A DNA stretch of 64,000 bases from Rhodobacter capsulatus. GTDB lineage: Bacteria; Pseudomonadota; Alphaproteobacteria; Rhodobacterales; Rhodobacteraceae. Of the stretch, positions 55,226-64,000 are shown piece by piece. The DNA lies in the NCBI RefSeq assembly GCF_003254295.1, contig NZ_QKZO01000004.1, positions 287,760-351,759 on the forward strand, read 5' to 3'. Numbering within the stretch: position 1 is the stretch's first letter; each line of letters begins with the position of its first letter. The notes under the pieces are model-generated. The model had not been told where the DNA came from. It ran no database searches and saw nothing but the letters and a program-made list of their open reading frames with translations. The position numbers and the translations under genes are program-made.

Positions 55226-55624
55226 ATGCTGAAACACCGTGGCTTCCCGGGGCGTCTTCCCGGGTCCGATTTCCAGTTCACCATCCGTCGCGCCAATGCC
55301 AAGAAGGGCGCCACCAAGATCGTCCGCCGCGAGCGCTACAAGGATCGGGCCGCCCCCGACCGTCGCGCCGATGCGGGGTTCATGGCGGCCCTGTGGAACC
55401 ATTTTGGCGAAGAGCCCTTCGAGCGGGGCAATCTGGATGCCGGGCGGCTGTCCTGGCTGATCGGCCGCGAGGTCGTCTGGGCCAGCGAACCCGCAGATCC
55501 CTGCAGCTACGAGCAGCTTTTGCGCATCGACCGCAAGCGCGCCGAGGCCAGCTTCCCCGAGGTTTTCGCCGATCCCGACGCCTTTGCCTGGGACGAGGAA
55601 GAGCCGGAGGACGACTGGGAATGA
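55226..55624 (+). CDS. Conserved small protein of unknown function in the pcc region
   Basis: A 132-aa cytoplasmic protein. The N-terminal half is basic (KHRGFPGRLPGSDFQFTIRRANAKKG), the C-terminal 20 residues very acidic (DEEEPEDDWE). No family recognised. GGAAAGGGG lies 6 bp before ATG 55226. Its position between pccB and pccA recurs as a pattern in relatives as far as I recall, but that needs checking; no function is proposed. Confidence 0.65.
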   Translation: MLKHRGFPGRLPGSDFQFTIRRANAKKGATKIVRRERYKDRAAPDRRADAGFMAALWNHFGEEPFERGNLDAGRLSWLIGREVVWASEPADPCSYEQLLRIDRKRAEASFPEVFADPDAFAWDEEEPEDDWE

Positions 55625-55961
55625 CCGGGGTCCGGACGGCATATCGGCAGAAAATCGCCGATCTTGGCGGGGCTTTCGCGCCCGCCTCTGGCAATGCGGC
55701 ATCGGCGCCCCATATCGGGATGCAGATGGCGTGTTTCGAAGCCGCGCCGTCCAACCTCCATGTTAGTGTCTTGGGGTCGCGGCCCGGCGTTTTCGTCGGG
55801 CCGCGCCTTTGCGCCCCGGCCCCTGCCGGTGCGCGGCCCGATGGGCAAAGCCTTGCCGATGCGGCCCGCCTTTGTCCCTCGGATCGGAACTATCCGTTGT
55901 GCTGGCGCGTTTCTGCGCTAGATTCGGGGGTAATCATAACCCCTGTCGGAGGCAGACACTC
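55625..55961 (+). other. Intergenic region with hairpin and promoter
   Basis: No gene is visible in 337 bp. A near-perfect 11-bp hairpin (55778-55788/55793-55803, TTTT loop) may terminate upstream transcription. A promoter-like pair follows, TTGTGC at 55897 and TAGATT at 55919 with 16-bp spacing, 38 bp before the next gene, suggesting that the glycine-zipper lipoprotein (and perhaps pccA) has its own promoter. Confidence 0.5.
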
Positions 55962-56174
55962 ATGCGCAGCACTTCCCTTCTTCTCGCTCTCGTGGCGGCT
56001 TCGGCGCTGGCCGGCTGCATGGAAACCCAGGGCCAGCGCGCCCTTGCCGGCGGCGCGGCCGGGGCGATCATCGCCGATGCGGCCGACCAGAACATGGTTG
56101 CCGGGGCGGCGCTTGGCGCGCTGGCCGGTGGTGCCAGCTGCAACGCCGGCATCGGCGGTCCCTGCTACCGCTGA
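55962..56174 (+). CDS. Glycine-zipper lipoprotein
   Basis: A 70-aa lipoprotein (lipobox LAGC, Cys19). The mature part ALAGGAAGAIIADAADQNMVAGAALGALAGG is a glycine-zipper segment, able to pack against or into a membrane, followed by a small Cys pair (ASCNAGIGGPC). Similar proteins are annotated YMGG-like. Probably outer-membrane linked. It precedes pccA by 153 bp. Confidence 0.8.
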   Translation: MRSTSLLLALVAASALAGCMETQGQRALAGGAAGAIIADAADQNMVAGAALGALAGGASCNAGIGGPCYR

Positions 56175-56327
56175 TCGCACGATCATCCACCCGCCCGCGC
56201 GGGTCGCAAACTCATGCCGCCATCGAGGGTTCCCCCCTCGGTGGCGTTTCGTTTCGCCCGCCATGACGGCACATGACATCACGAAAGGGGGCGCGGGCCA
56301 ATCCGCGCCCGGAGGAAGGGACTGACC

Positions 56328-58331
56328 ATGTTCAAGAAAATCCTGATCGCCAACCGCGGCGAGATCGCCTGCCGCGTCATCAAATCGGCGCGCAAGATGG
56401 GCATCAAGACGGTGGCCGTCTATTCCGACGCCGATAGCGGGGCGCTGCATGTGAAGATGGCGGACGAGGCCGTCCACATCGGCCCGCCGCCCGCGAACCA
56501 GTCCTATATCGTGATCGACAAGATCATGGAGGCGATCCGCCAGACCGGCGCCGAAGCCGTGCACCCGGGCTATGGCTTCCTGTCGGAACGGCGCGACTTC
56601 GCCGCCGCGCTGGAAGCCGAAGGCGTGATCTTTGTCGGACCGCCGTCGCCCGCGATCGAGGCGATGGGCGACAAGATCACCTCGAAGAAACTGGCGCAGG
56701 AAGCCGGGGTTTCGACCGTTCCGGGCTACATGGGCCTGATCGCCGATGCCGACGAAGCGGTGAAGATCTCCGATCAGATCGGCTATCCGGTGATGATCAA
56801 GGCCTCGGCGGGCGGCGGCGGCAAGGGCATGCGGATTGCCTGGAACGCCGAGGAAGCGCGCGAGGGCTTCCAGTCCTCGAAGAACGAAGCCGCGGCAAGC
56901 TTTGGCGATGACCGCATCTTCATCGAGAAATTCGTGACGCAACCGCGCCACATCGAAATTCAGGTGCTGGCCGACCAGCACGGCAATTGCGTCTATCTGA
57001 ACGAGCGCGAATGCTCGATCCAGCGCCGCAACCAGAAGGTCATCGAAGAGGCGCCCTCGCCCTTCCTCGACCCCGCCACCCGCAAGGCGATGGGCGAACA
57101 GGCCTGCGCCCTTGCCAAGGCGGTGGGCTACACCAGCGCGGGCACGGTCGAATTCATCGTCGACGGCAACCGCAACTTCTACTTCCTCGAGATGAACACC
57201 CGTCTGCAGGTGGAACATCCGGTGACCGAACTGATCACTGGCATCGACCTTGTCGAGATGATGATCCGCGTCGCCGCAGGCGAACCGCTGCCCTTCAAGC
57301 AGGAAGATATCGGCATCAACGGCTGGGCGATGGAAAGCCGCCTTTACGCCGAGGATCCCTATCGCAACTTCCTGCCCTCGATCGGGCGGCTGACGAAATA
57401 CCAGCCGCCGGTCGAAGGCCCGACCGCCTCGGGCGGGATCGTGCGCAACGACACCGGCGTCTTCGAGGGCGGCGAGATCTCGATGTATTACGACCCGATG
57501 ATCGCGAAACTTTGCACCTGGGGCCCGACCCGCGAAGCCGCGATCGAGGAAATGCGGCTGGCGCTGGACACGTTCGAGGTCGAGGGCATCGGTCACAACC
57601 TGCCGTTCTGCGCCGCGGTGATGGATCACGACCGCTTCGTCGAGGGCTCGATCACCACGGCCTTCATCGCCGAGGAATATCCCGAGGGCTTTCAGGGCGT
57701 CCGGCTGGGCGATGTCATGCTCAAGCGCGTCGCCGCCGCCACCGCCGCGATGAACCGCGTCGCGGAAATCCGCCGCACCAAGATTTCGGGCACGCTCGGC
57801 AATCACGAGCGCCGGGTCGGCGATGACTGGGTGGTCAGCCTGCAGGGCGAAAGCTTCGCGCTGAAGATCGCCGCCGACAAGGCGGGTTCGACCGTGACCT
57901 TTGCCGATGGCACCGGCCTGCGCGTCGAAAGCGACTGGACGCCCGGCAAGTCGCTGGCGAAGCTGACGGTGGGTGGCGAGCCCCTGGTGCTGAAGGTCGG
58001 CAAGATCCCGATGGGCTTCCGTATCCGGGTGCGCGGCGCCGATCTGAAGGTGCATGTCCGCACCCCGCGCCAGCATGATCTGGCGGCGCTGATGCCGGAA
58101 AAACTGCCGCCGGACACCTCGAAATTCCTGCTTTGCCCGATGCCCGGCCTGATCGTGAAGATCTCGGTCGAGGAGAGGCAGGAAGTGCAGGAAGGTCAGG
58201 CGCTGGCCACGGTCGAGGCGATGAAGATGGAAAACATCCTCAAGGCCGAGCGCAAGGGCGTGGTGAAAAAGATCAACTGCGCGGCCGGTGCCTCGCTGAA
58301 GGTCGATGACATCATCATGGAATTCGAATGA
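56328..58331 (+). CDS. pccA: Propionyl-CoA carboxylase, biotin carboxylase/carrier (alpha) subunit
   Basis: The 667-aa subunit carboxylates its own biotin with ATP and bicarbonate. Order: biotin carboxylase (1-450, with MIKASAGGGGKGMR and EMNTRLQVEHPVTE), the linking BT domain (about 470-580), and the biotin carrier at the end with Lys633 in EAMKMEN. Partner of PccB. Followed after 89 bp by mcmA; the gap contains GC-rich hairpins only. Confidence 0.97.
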   Translation: MFKKILIANRGEIACRVIKSARKMGIKTVAVYSDADSGALHVKMADEAVHIGPPPANQSYIVIDKIMEAIRQTGAEAVHPGYGFLSERRDFAAALEAEGVIFVGPPSPAIEAMGDKITSKKLAQEAGVSTVPGYMGLIADADEAVKISDQIGYPVMIKASAGGGGKGMRIAWNAEEAREGFQSSKNEAAASFGDDRIFIEKFVTQPRHIEIQVLADQHGNCVYLNERECSIQRRNQKVIEEAPSPFLDPATRKAMGEQACALAKAVGYTSAGTVEFIVDGNRNFYFLEMNTRLQVEHPVTELITGIDLVEMMIRVAAGEPLPFKQEDIGINGWAMESRLYAEDPYRNFLPSIGRLTKYQPPVEGPTASGGIVRNDTGVFEGGEISMYYDPMIAKLCTWGPTREAAIEEMRLALDTFEVEGIGHNLPFCAAVMDHDRFVEGSITTAFIAEEYPEGFQGVRLGDVMLKRVAAATAAMNRVAEIRRTKISGTLGNHERRVGDDWVVSLQGESFALKIAADKAGSTVTFADGTGLRVESDWTPGKSLAKLTVGGEPLVLKVGKIPMGFRIRVRGADLKVHVRTPRQHDLAALMPEKLPPDTSKFLLCPMPGLIVKISVEERQEVQEGQALATVEAMKMENILKAERKGVVKKINCAAGASLKVDDIIMEFE

Positions 58332-58420
58332 GGCCGGGGCTTTCCCCGTCTGAGAACTGAACGGACCGGCCGGGAGGGGGGCGCCCCCCCGGCCTTCGCC
58401 CCCCGAAACGAGGCTCGCAC

Positions 58421-60550
58421 ATGACCGACAAAATCGATGGCTGGCGCAAGCTGGCCGAAAAGGAACTCAAGGGCCGCACGCCCGAGAGCCTGACCTGGAA
58501 CACGCTCGAAGGCATCGCGGTCAAACCGCTTTACACCGAGGCAGACACCGCGGATCTGCCGCATATGGGCACGCTGCCGGGCATCGCCCCCTTCACCCGC
58601 GGCGTGCGGGCGACGATGTATGCGGGCCGTCCCTGGACGATCCGGCAATATGCGGGCTTCTCGACGGCGGAAGAAAGCAACGCCTTTTACCGCAAGGCGC
58701 TGGCGGCGGGGCAACAGGGCGTCTCGGTCGCTTTCGACCTGGCGACCCACCGCGGCTATGATTCGGATCACCCGCGCGTCGTCGGCGATGTCGGCAAGGC
58801 CGGCGTGGCGATCGATTCGGTCGAGGACATGAAGATCCTGTTCGACGGCATCCCGCTCGAAAAGGTCTCGGTCTCGATGACGATGAACGGCGCGGTGATC
58901 CCGATCCTGGCGAATTTCATCGTCACGGGCGAGGAACAGGGTGTGGATCGCAGCCTGCTGTCGGGCACGATCCAGAACGACATCCTGAAAGAATTCATGG
59001 TCCGCAACACCTATATCTATCCGCCCGAACCCTCGATGCGGCTGATTGCGGACATCATCGAATACACCTCGAAAGAGATGCCGAAGTTCAACTCGATCTC
59101 GATTTCCGGCTATCACATGCAGGAAGCGGGCGCGAACCTGGTGCAGGAGCTGGCCTATACGCTGGCCGACGGGCGCGAATATGTGCGTGCGGCGCTGGCG
59201 CGGGGGATGAACGTCGATGATTTCGCCGGGCGTCTGTCGTTCTTCTTTGCCATCGGCATGAACTTCTTCATGGAAGCGGCGAAGCTGCGGGCGGCGCGGC
59301 TTCTGTGGCACCGGATCATGTCGGAATTCGAGCCGAAGAAACCGGGTTCCCTGATGCTGCGGACGCACTGCCAGACCTCGGGCGTGTCGTTGCAGGAACA
59401 AGACCCCTACAACAACGTCATCCGCACGGCCTACGAGGCGATGTCGGCGGCGCTGGGCGGCACGCAGTCGCTGCACACCAACGCGCTCGATGAGGCGATC
59501 GCGCTGCCGACCGAGTTTTCGGCCCGGATTGCGCGGAACACCCAGATCATCCTGCAGGAGGAAACCGGCGTCACCAAGGTCGTCGATCCGCTGGCGGGCA
59601 GCTATTATGTCGAGGCGCTGACGGCGGAGCTGGCTGACAAGGCCTGGGCGCTGATCGAGGAAGTCGAGGCGATGGGCGGCATGACCAAGGCCGTGGCCAC
59701 CGGCATGCCGAAGCTGCGCATCGAGGAATCGGCGGCGCGGCGGCAGGCGGCGATCGACCGCGGCGAGGATGTGATCGTTGGCGTGAACAAGTATCGTCTG
59801 GCCAAGGAAGACCCGATCGACATTCTCGACATCGACAACGTGGCGGTGCGCGAAAGCCAGATCGCCCGGCTGACGCAGATGCGCGCGACCCGCGACGAAG
59901 CCAAATGTCAGGCCGCTCTGGCCGAAATCACCCGGCGCGCGAAAGAGGGGGGCAACCTTCTGGACGCCGCCGTCGATGCGGCCCGGGCCCGGGCCTCGGT
60001 GGGGGAGATCTCGATGGCGATGGAAGAAATCTTTGGCCGCCACCGCGCCGAGGTGAAGACGCTCGCGGGGGTTTATGGCGCGGCCTACGAGGGCGATGCG
60101 GGCTTTGCGCAGATCCAGGCCGATGTGAACGCCTTTGCCGAGGCCGAGGGGCGGCGTCCGCGGATGCTGGTCGTGAAGATGGGGCAGGACGGTCACGACC
60201 GCGGCGCCAAGGTGATCGCGACGGCTTTCGCCGATATCGGCTTTGACGTCGATGTGGGCACGCTGTTCCAGACCCCCGAGGAAGCGGCGCAGGATGCGGT
60301 CGACAACGACGTGCACGTGGTCGGCATTTCCTCGCTGGCCGCCGGGCACAAGACGCTCGCGCCGAAGCTGATCGAGGCGCTGAAGGAAAAGGGCGCCGAG
60401 GATATCCTGGTGATCTGCGGCGGCGTGATCCCGCAGCAGGACTATGATTTCCTGAAAGCGGCCGGGGTGAAGGCGATCTTCGGGCCCGGCACCAACATTC
60501 CGGCGGCGGCGCGCGAGATCCTGGATCTGATCCGCGCGGCGCGGGGCTGA
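58421..60550 (+). CDS. mcmA: Methylmalonyl-CoA mutase
   Basis: A 709-aa homodimer-type mutase turning (R)-methylmalonyl-CoA into succinyl-CoA with adenosylcobalamin. The N-terminal TIM barrel binds the substrate; the C-terminal cobalamin domain has D590-G-H592-DRG, where His592 is the lower cobalt ligand, plus GIS and GGVIP patches. Only the large subunit is present, as in many alphaproteobacteria. The epimerase and MeaB are not in the window. Last gene of the propionate block. Confidence 0.97.
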   Translation: MTDKIDGWRKLAEKELKGRTPESLTWNTLEGIAVKPLYTEADTADLPHMGTLPGIAPFTRGVRATMYAGRPWTIRQYAGFSTAEESNAFYRKALAAGQQGVSVAFDLATHRGYDSDHPRVVGDVGKAGVAIDSVEDMKILFDGIPLEKVSVSMTMNGAVIPILANFIVTGEEQGVDRSLLSGTIQNDILKEFMVRNTYIYPPEPSMRLIADIIEYTSKEMPKFNSISISGYHMQEAGANLVQELAYTLADGREYVRAALARGMNVDDFAGRLSFFFAIGMNFFMEAAKLRAARLLWHRIMSEFEPKKPGSLMLRTHCQTSGVSLQEQDPYNNVIRTAYEAMSAALGGTQSLHTNALDEAIALPTEFSARIARNTQIILQEETGVTKVVDPLAGSYYVEALTAELADKAWALIEEVEAMGGMTKAVATGMPKLRIEESAARRQAAIDRGEDVIVGVNKYRLAKEDPIDILDIDNVAVRESQIARLTQMRATRDEAKCQAALAEITRRAKEGGNLLDAAVDAARARASVGEISMAMEEIFGRHRAEVKTLAGVYGAAYEGDAGFAQIQADVNAFAEAEGRRPRMLVVKMGQDGHDRGAKVIATAFADIGFDVDVGTLFQTPEEAAQDAVDNDVHVVGISSLAAGHKTLAPKLIEALKEKGAEDILVICGGVIPQQDYDFLKAAGVKAIFGPGTNIPAAAREILDLIRAARG

Positions 60551-60553
60551 CAC

Positions 60554-60643
60554 CGGGCAGGGGGGCGCTGCCCCCCGCCTTCGGCCCCCCCCGAGATATT
60601 TCTGGCAAGATGACTGAAAAGGCGCTCCGCGAGGGGCGCCTTT
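60554..60643 (+). repeat. Intergenic repeat copy f plus terminator after mcmA
   Basis: GC hairpins (GGGGGGCGCTGCCCCCC and CCTTCGG), CCCCCCCCGAGA, then TATTTCTGGCAAGATGA at 60597-60613, followed by an 11-bp terminator stem (60618-60628/60633-60643, GCGA loop, TTTGACCTTT tail). Confidence 0.75.
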
Positions 60644-60671
60644 GACCTTTGCGCGGGGGGTCGGGCGGGGC

Positions 60672-61157
60672 TTACTCGGCCGCGTCCATCGGCGCGGCAT
60701 TGAGCAGCGCAAAGCCCTGCGGCCCGAGCCGGTCGTAAAGCGAGATCTGCGTTTCGAGGAAATCGACGTGGCCTTCCTCGTCGGTGATCAGGCTTTCGAA
60801 GATGTTCTTCGAGACGATGTCGCCCACCTCGGCGCAGTAATCGCGCGCCTCGCGATACAGTTTCAGCGCGTCATGTTCCGCCGCCAGATCGCATTCGAGC
60901 GTCTCGCGCGGGCCTTCGCCGATGCGCAGCGGATCGAGTTTCTGCAGATTCGGATGACCCTCAAGGAACAGGATCCGGGCAATGATCTTGTCGGCATGGC
61001 CCATTTCCTCGATCGATTCCTCGCGGCTTTTCTTCGCCATCTTCGCGAGGCCCCAGTCTTCCTGCAGCCGGAAATGCACCCAGTATTGCGAAATCGCGGT
61101 CAGTTCCGACCGCAGTGCCGCGTTGAGAAATTCGATGACCTTTGCGTCGCCTTTCAT
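60672..61157 (-). CDS. bfr: Bacterioferritin
   Basis: A 161-aa 24-mer iron-storage protein. Ferroxidase residues Glu18, Glu51 and His54 and the heme-binding Met52 (EEMGHAD) are at the same numbers as in E. coli Bfr, as is the second half set ECDLAAEHDALKLYREA. Stores iron in the cytoplasm and limits Fenton chemistry. The bfd gene is 21 bp upstream in the same operon. Confidence 0.96.
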   Translation of the reverse strand: MKGDAKVIEFLNAALRSELTAISQYWVHFRLQEDWGLAKMAKKSREESIEEMGHADKIIARILFLEGHPNLQKLDPLRIGEGPRETLECDLAAEHDALKLYREARDYCAEVGDIVSKNIFESLITDEEGHVDFLETQISLYDRLGPQGFALLNAAPMDAAE

Positions 61158-61178
61158 GGCTGCGTCCTTTCCCTGTGG

Positions 61179-61421
61179 TTACATGCGCAGGTTGCGCAGC
61201 TCCGCCGGAACCTGCGCAACATCTGCGGGCACGGCAAGATTGGCATTTTCCTGCATCGTGGCAAGGAAAAGCGGCATGCAGCCGCCACAATCCGCGCGTT
61301 TGCCAAGCGCGCGGTAGATCTTGCCCGGGGTGATGAGCGCAAACCGGTCAGAAGCCCGCATCCAGTCAATGGCGGCATGAATGTCGCGATGGGTGATGTG
61401 CTGGCAGTGACAGACGATCAT
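61179..61421 (-). CDS. bfd: Bacterioferritin-associated ferredoxin
   Basis: An 80-aa (2Fe-2S) protein. The four ligands are C4, C6 (VCHC), C45 and C48 (DCGGC). Bfd reduces bacterioferritin to release stored iron. ATG 61421 has GGAGG 6 bp before. Located directly in front of bfr, the usual pairing; expression is probably iron-controlled but I could not spot a clear Irr or RirA box in the upstream 166 bp. Confidence 0.93.
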   Translation of the reverse strand: MIVCHCQHITHRDIHAAIDWMRASDRFALITPGKIYRALGKRADCGGCMPLFLATMQENANLAVPADVAQVPAELRNLRM

Positions 61422-61587
61422 GGGGCCTCCGTTGCGAAAATACCTAGCGAAACAGTCGGAAAAGTCAATCCGAGTCTTTTGCTTGGGTAACGGATGGCCC
61501 GGAGGTTGCGGCAAGGCGCAGCGGTTTCCTTGCGGCGAAACTTGCGGTAGGAAGCGGCAACGGAAAGACCAAAGAGAAAGGCTCGCC

Positions 61588-62286
61588 ATGTCCGTTTCCA
61601 TGCTTTCCACTTTCGTCAAGCCGATGCACCCGGAGGGGCGCAAGTTCGTCGCCATCGCGGCGGCGATCACGGTGATGCTGTTTCTGCTGTGGGAGCCGCT
61701 GGGCTGGATCGGCACCGGCCTGACGATCTGGGTCTATTATTTCTTCCGCGATCCGCCGCGGGTGACGCCGGTGCGCGAGGGGCTGATGATCTCGCCCGCC
61801 GATGGGGTGGTGTCATTGCTGCAACCCGCGGTGCCGCCGGCCGAACTGGGTCTGGGCGAGGCGCCGATGACCCGGGTTTCGGTCTTCATGTCGGTCTTCA
61901 ACTGCCACGTGAACCGGCTGCCGCTGGCGGGGCGGATCACCAAGGTCGCCTATCACAAGGGGCTGTTCCTGAACGCCTCGCTGGACAAGGCGTCCTTGGA
62001 CAACGAGCGCAACGGGCTGGCGGTCGAAACCGCGGCGGGGCAGCGTTACGGCGTGGTGCAGATCGCGGGTCTGGTGGCCCGGCGCATCCTGTGCTTCGTC
62101 AAGGAGGGCGATCAGCTGGCCACCGGCGACCGCTTCGGGCTGATCCGCTTCGGCTCGCGGCTGGACATCTATCTGCCCGAGGGGGTGCAGCCCTTGGTCT
62201 GCATCGGTCAGACGATGATTGCCGGGGAGACGGTGATCGCCGACATGTCCGGGACCGAGGCTGCCCGCACCGGCGAGGTGCGCTGA
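61588..62286 (+). CDS. psd: Phosphatidylserine decarboxylase (short, archaeal-type)
   Basis: A 232-aa proenzyme that decarboxylates phosphatidylserine to phosphatidylethanolamine in the inner membrane. Two N-terminal hydrophobic segments precede FFRDPPR and SPADGVV; the self-cleavage serine forming the pyruvoyl group is in [11 protein letters not shown]. The length marks the short PSD-A type. It is followed after 1 bp by pssA, so PS synthesis and decarboxylation are one operon. Confidence 0.94.
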   Translation: MSVSMLSTFVKPMHPEGRKFVAIAAAITVMLFLLWEPLGWIGTGLTIWVYYFFRDPPRVTPVREGLMISPADGVVSLLQPAVPPAELGLGEAPMTRVSVFMSVFNCHVNRLPLAGRITKVAYHKGLFLNASLDKASLDNERNGLAVETAAGQRYGVVQIAGLVARRILCFVKEGDQLATGDRFGLIRFGSRLDIYLPEGVQPLVCIGQTMIAGETVIADMSGTEAARTGEVR

Positions 62287-62287
62287 G

Positions 62288-63025
62288 ATGAGCCTCGAGC
62301 CGCAGGACCGCGAAAAGCTGCCGTTCCTTTTCCTTCTGCCCAACCTTGTCACGCTGGCGGGGATGTGCCTCGGCCTGACCGCGATCCGCTTTGCGATGGT
62401 GGGCAAGTTCGAGATGGCGGTGACGCTGCTTCTGATCTCGGCGGCGATCGACGGGCTGGACGGTCTGATCGCGCGGCGGCTGAAGGCGACGTCGGAATTC
62501 GGCGCGGAACTCGACAGCCTGTCGGATTTCCTGTGCTTTGGCGTCGCGCCCGGGGTGCTCGTCTATCGTTTCGCGATGGGCGAGGGGAATGCGCTCGGCT
62601 GGATCTTCGTGCTGATCTACGCCGCCTCGGCCTGTCTGCGGCTGGCCCGGTTCAACGTGACCCGCAGCGAGGATGGCGCGGGCAAGACCCATTTCACCGG
62701 CGTTCCGGCGCCTGCGGGGGCGATTTTGGCGCTGCTTCCGATGTTCCTGGCCTTCGAGGGCTGGCTGTCGGGACCGCTGCTGCCGGTCTTTTCGGCGGTC
62801 TGGCTGGGGGTGGTCGGCATGCTGATGATCTCGCGGCTGCACACCTTCTCGCCGAAGTCGCTGAAGCTGCGCGGGATCGGCGTCGTCGGGATGCTTTTGG
62901 GCACGGTGATGGTGATGGGGCTGATCGTGACGAAGCTCTGGCTGTTCCTGATCGTCGTCGATCTGCTTTATGTGGCGGTGCTGCTGCCCGAGATCTGGCG
63001 GGTCCGGGGACGCATCCTGCGCTGA
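62288..63025 (+). CDS. pssA: CDP-diacylglycerol-serine O-phosphatidyltransferase
   Basis: A 245-aa membrane enzyme with about seven helices joining serine to CDP-diacylglycerol. The CDP-alcohol phosphotransferase motif DGLDGLIARRLKATSEFGAELDSLSD (shown in part: DG..AR........G...D...D) is complete. It is the type II PssA of alphaproteobacteria. Psd acts on its product. Ends at a strong terminator. Confidence 0.94.
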   Translation: MSLEPQDREKLPFLFLLPNLVTLAGMCLGLTAIRFAMVGKFEMAVTLLLISAAIDGLDGLIARRLKATSEFGAELDSLSDFLCFGVAPGVLVYRFAMGEGNALGWIFVLIYAASACLRLARFNVTRSEDGAGKTHFTGVPAPAGAILALLPMFLAFEGWLSGPLLPVFSAVWLGVVGMLMISRLHTFSPKSLKLRGIGVVGMLLGTVMVMGLIVTKLWLFLIVVDLLYVAVLLPEIWRVRGRILR

Positions 63026-63044
63026 GACGGTGGGAAGAGCTGCG

Positions 63045-63072
63045 AAAGGCCGGGGATCTTCCCCGGCCTTTT
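63045..63072 (+). terminator. Intrinsic terminator of psd-pssA
   Basis: Twelve-bp stem (63045-63056 with 63060-63071, TCT loop) with a TTTT tail, 20 bp behind the pssA stop. Confidence 0.85.
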
Positions 63073-63083
63073 CGATTCCGGTC

Positions 63084-63111
63084 GGGGGGGGGGGGGGGGG
63101 GGGGGGGGGGG
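63084..63111 (+). repeat. 28-nucleotide poly(G) run
   Basis: An unbroken run of 28 G between the pssA terminator and the rRNA leader. Non-coding on both strands. See findings. Confidence 0.95.
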
Positions 63112-63731
63112 CGAGACAGGGAGAGGCGAGTCGGGGGCGCGCGAGTCAGGGGGGGAGCCCCCCGATTCCCGGTTTTTGGCGGAGGCGATTCTAGATCGGC
63201 GCCGAAAAATCGCCAGAGAGGCCGCGCAAGGCGGTCGCGCGCCTTCGCATTTCGCCCAAGTTTTCCTCGGAAATTCCGAGCGTAACGAAGAAAAGTGACG
63301 GATTTGCGAAAATGCCTCTTGCGGCCCCCCGTCGAGATGCGTAGAAACCTCCTCACCGAAGCGACGGTGGTTGCAGCGGGACGCAAGACGGTGACTGACG
63401 AAAGCGAAAGCTGACGAAATGAAACGCATCGCGGGATACACTGAGGTGTGACGGCCTGAAGCGCCCACTGAAAATGGCGGTTCTGGTTTGTTTTTGCCTC
63501 TTGCTCTTTGACATTGATGCTATCTGAAGAGATATGTGGGCGGTTTGGTCGTGCAAGCGACTGCGGACCGAGCATGTATCGCACTCTAGGCTTCGGCCGA
63601 TGATGAGTGTTGTCAGCTTCACTGTTTGGCGTGCTGCTACGGCAGAACGACAAGCAGATGTGACGATCCATGGAGACATGGATCAGATATGTGCAGAGGT
63701 TCGCTGTCAAGAACCGCCGCAAGGTGGTTTC
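63112..63731 (+). other. Upstream region and leader of the rRNA operon
   Basis: No protein gene is visible in about 620 bp. It must contain the rRNA promoter. A candidate is CTGACG at 63411 with GGATAC at 63434 (17-bp spacing). A small hairpin CTCGGA/TCCGAG lies at about 63268. From 63502 (boxA) to the 16S start the sequence looks like transcribed leader with pairing segments for RNase III processing. Confidence 0.6.
63502..63513 (+). promoter_or_regulatory. rRNA antitermination boxA
   Basis: TGCTCTTTGACA matches the NusB/S10-binding boxA of rRNA leaders (E. coli TGCTCTTTAACA). It lies about 220 bp before 16S. TTGACA here also pairs with GATATG 17 bp on, so a promoter reading is possible but less likely. 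Confidence 0.7.
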
Positions 63732-64000
63732 AACTTGAGAGTTTGATCCTGGCTCAGAACGAACGCTGGCGGCAGGCCTAACACATGCAAGTCGAGCGAG
63801 ACCTTCGGGTCTAGCGGCGGACGGGTGAGTAACGCGTGGGAACGTGCCCTTTGCTACGGAATAGCCCCGGGAAACTGGGAGTAATACCGTATGTGCCCTT
63901 CGGGGGAAAGATTTATCGGCAAAGGATCGGCCCGCGTTGGATTAGGTAGTTGGTGGGGTAATGGCCTACCAAGCCGACGATCCATAGCTGGTTTGAGAGG
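63732..64000 (+). rRNA. 16S ribosomal RNA, 5' part
   Basis: Begins with the universal AGAGTTTGATCCTGGCTCAG region at 63737 and continues with CGAACGCTGGCGGCAGGCCT and the short V1 and V2 loops typical of alphaproteobacteria of the Rhodobacter group. About 269 nt are in the window; the gene runs off the right edge. The mature 5' end is placed near 63732 by analogy with E. coli. Confidence 0.97.

Noticed and set aside
63508..63536. TTGACA-N17-GATATG as the main rRNA promoter
   Set aside because: The TTGACA belongs to the boxA word TGCTCTTTGACA found in rRNA leaders; kept only as a minor alternative.

Overview
The window is GC-rich chromosomal DNA from an alphaproteobacterium of the Rhodobacter group, most like Rhodobacter capsulatus. 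The evidence is the alphaproteobacterial 16S rRNA start at the right edge, the choline betaine cluster (choXWV next to betI-betB-betA), the propionyl-CoA/methylmalonyl-CoA block with an ScfR-type regulator, and the many tight ATGA overlaps. The species call is an inference from one partial 16S gene and gene content. I see no CRISPR array, transposase, phage gene or tRNA. Most of the window is core chromosome.

Layout. 1-2.6 kb: end of a dipeptide ABC importer plus an M19 dipeptidase. 2.7-5.2 kb: an RhlE-like helicase and an unknown protein. 5.4-10.8 kb: a compact operon argS, SPOR protein, nagZ, scpA, scpB and a small basic protein. 10.8-13.5 kb: enoyl-CoA hydratase, thioesterase and a SLC13 carrier. 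13.8-15.9 kb: rplM-rpsI and an RTX protein. 16-19.9 kb: a LysE/ArgP pair, then a formaldehyde detoxification operon (frmR, glutathione-dependent dehydrogenase, fghA) with a visible FrmR operator. 20-28.7 kb: BI-1 protein, quinone reductase, XRE regulator, hisN, 8-oxoguanine deaminase and guanine deaminase (convergent), mgtE, 5-FTHF cyclo-ligase, yjdM. 28.7-33.6 kb: CHAP lipoprotein, YmdB-like phosphoesterase, SLC13/RCK carrier, small lipoprotein, yebC.

33.9-38.8 kb, minus strand, is the most unusual region. Seven genes are packed as one unit: a DUF2946-like protein, two Tat-exported NosL-like CxxCGM proteins, a small membrane protein, a FtsX-type permease, its ATPase and a polytopic membrane protein with a CC pair and an HHCPFC motif. 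No nosZ is present. It looks like a metal (probably copper) or thiol handling system of the cell envelope without an assigned client. Next to it is a DMT-family permease gene broken by one extra C.

40-47 kb: choline uptake (choXWV) and oxidation to glycine betaine (betIBA), divergent around a BetI-like palindrome. 47-48.6 kb: thermonuclease-like protein, DUF1003 and DUF465 proteins. 48.6-60.6 kb: pccR, then pccB, three small genes, pccA and mcmA, with one further small gene of unknown function (54259). Together these convert propionyl-CoA to succinyl-CoA; TTTGCAAA-type boxes lie in front of pccR and pccB. 60.6-63.1 kb: bfr-bfd divergent from psd-pssA. The right end holds a 28-nt poly(G) run, an rRNA leader with boxA, and the 5' part of a 16S gene.

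Across the window a dispersed intergenic repeat recurs at least seven times: a G/C hairpin beside a TATTT-N4-CAAGA core, usually just after a stop codon.
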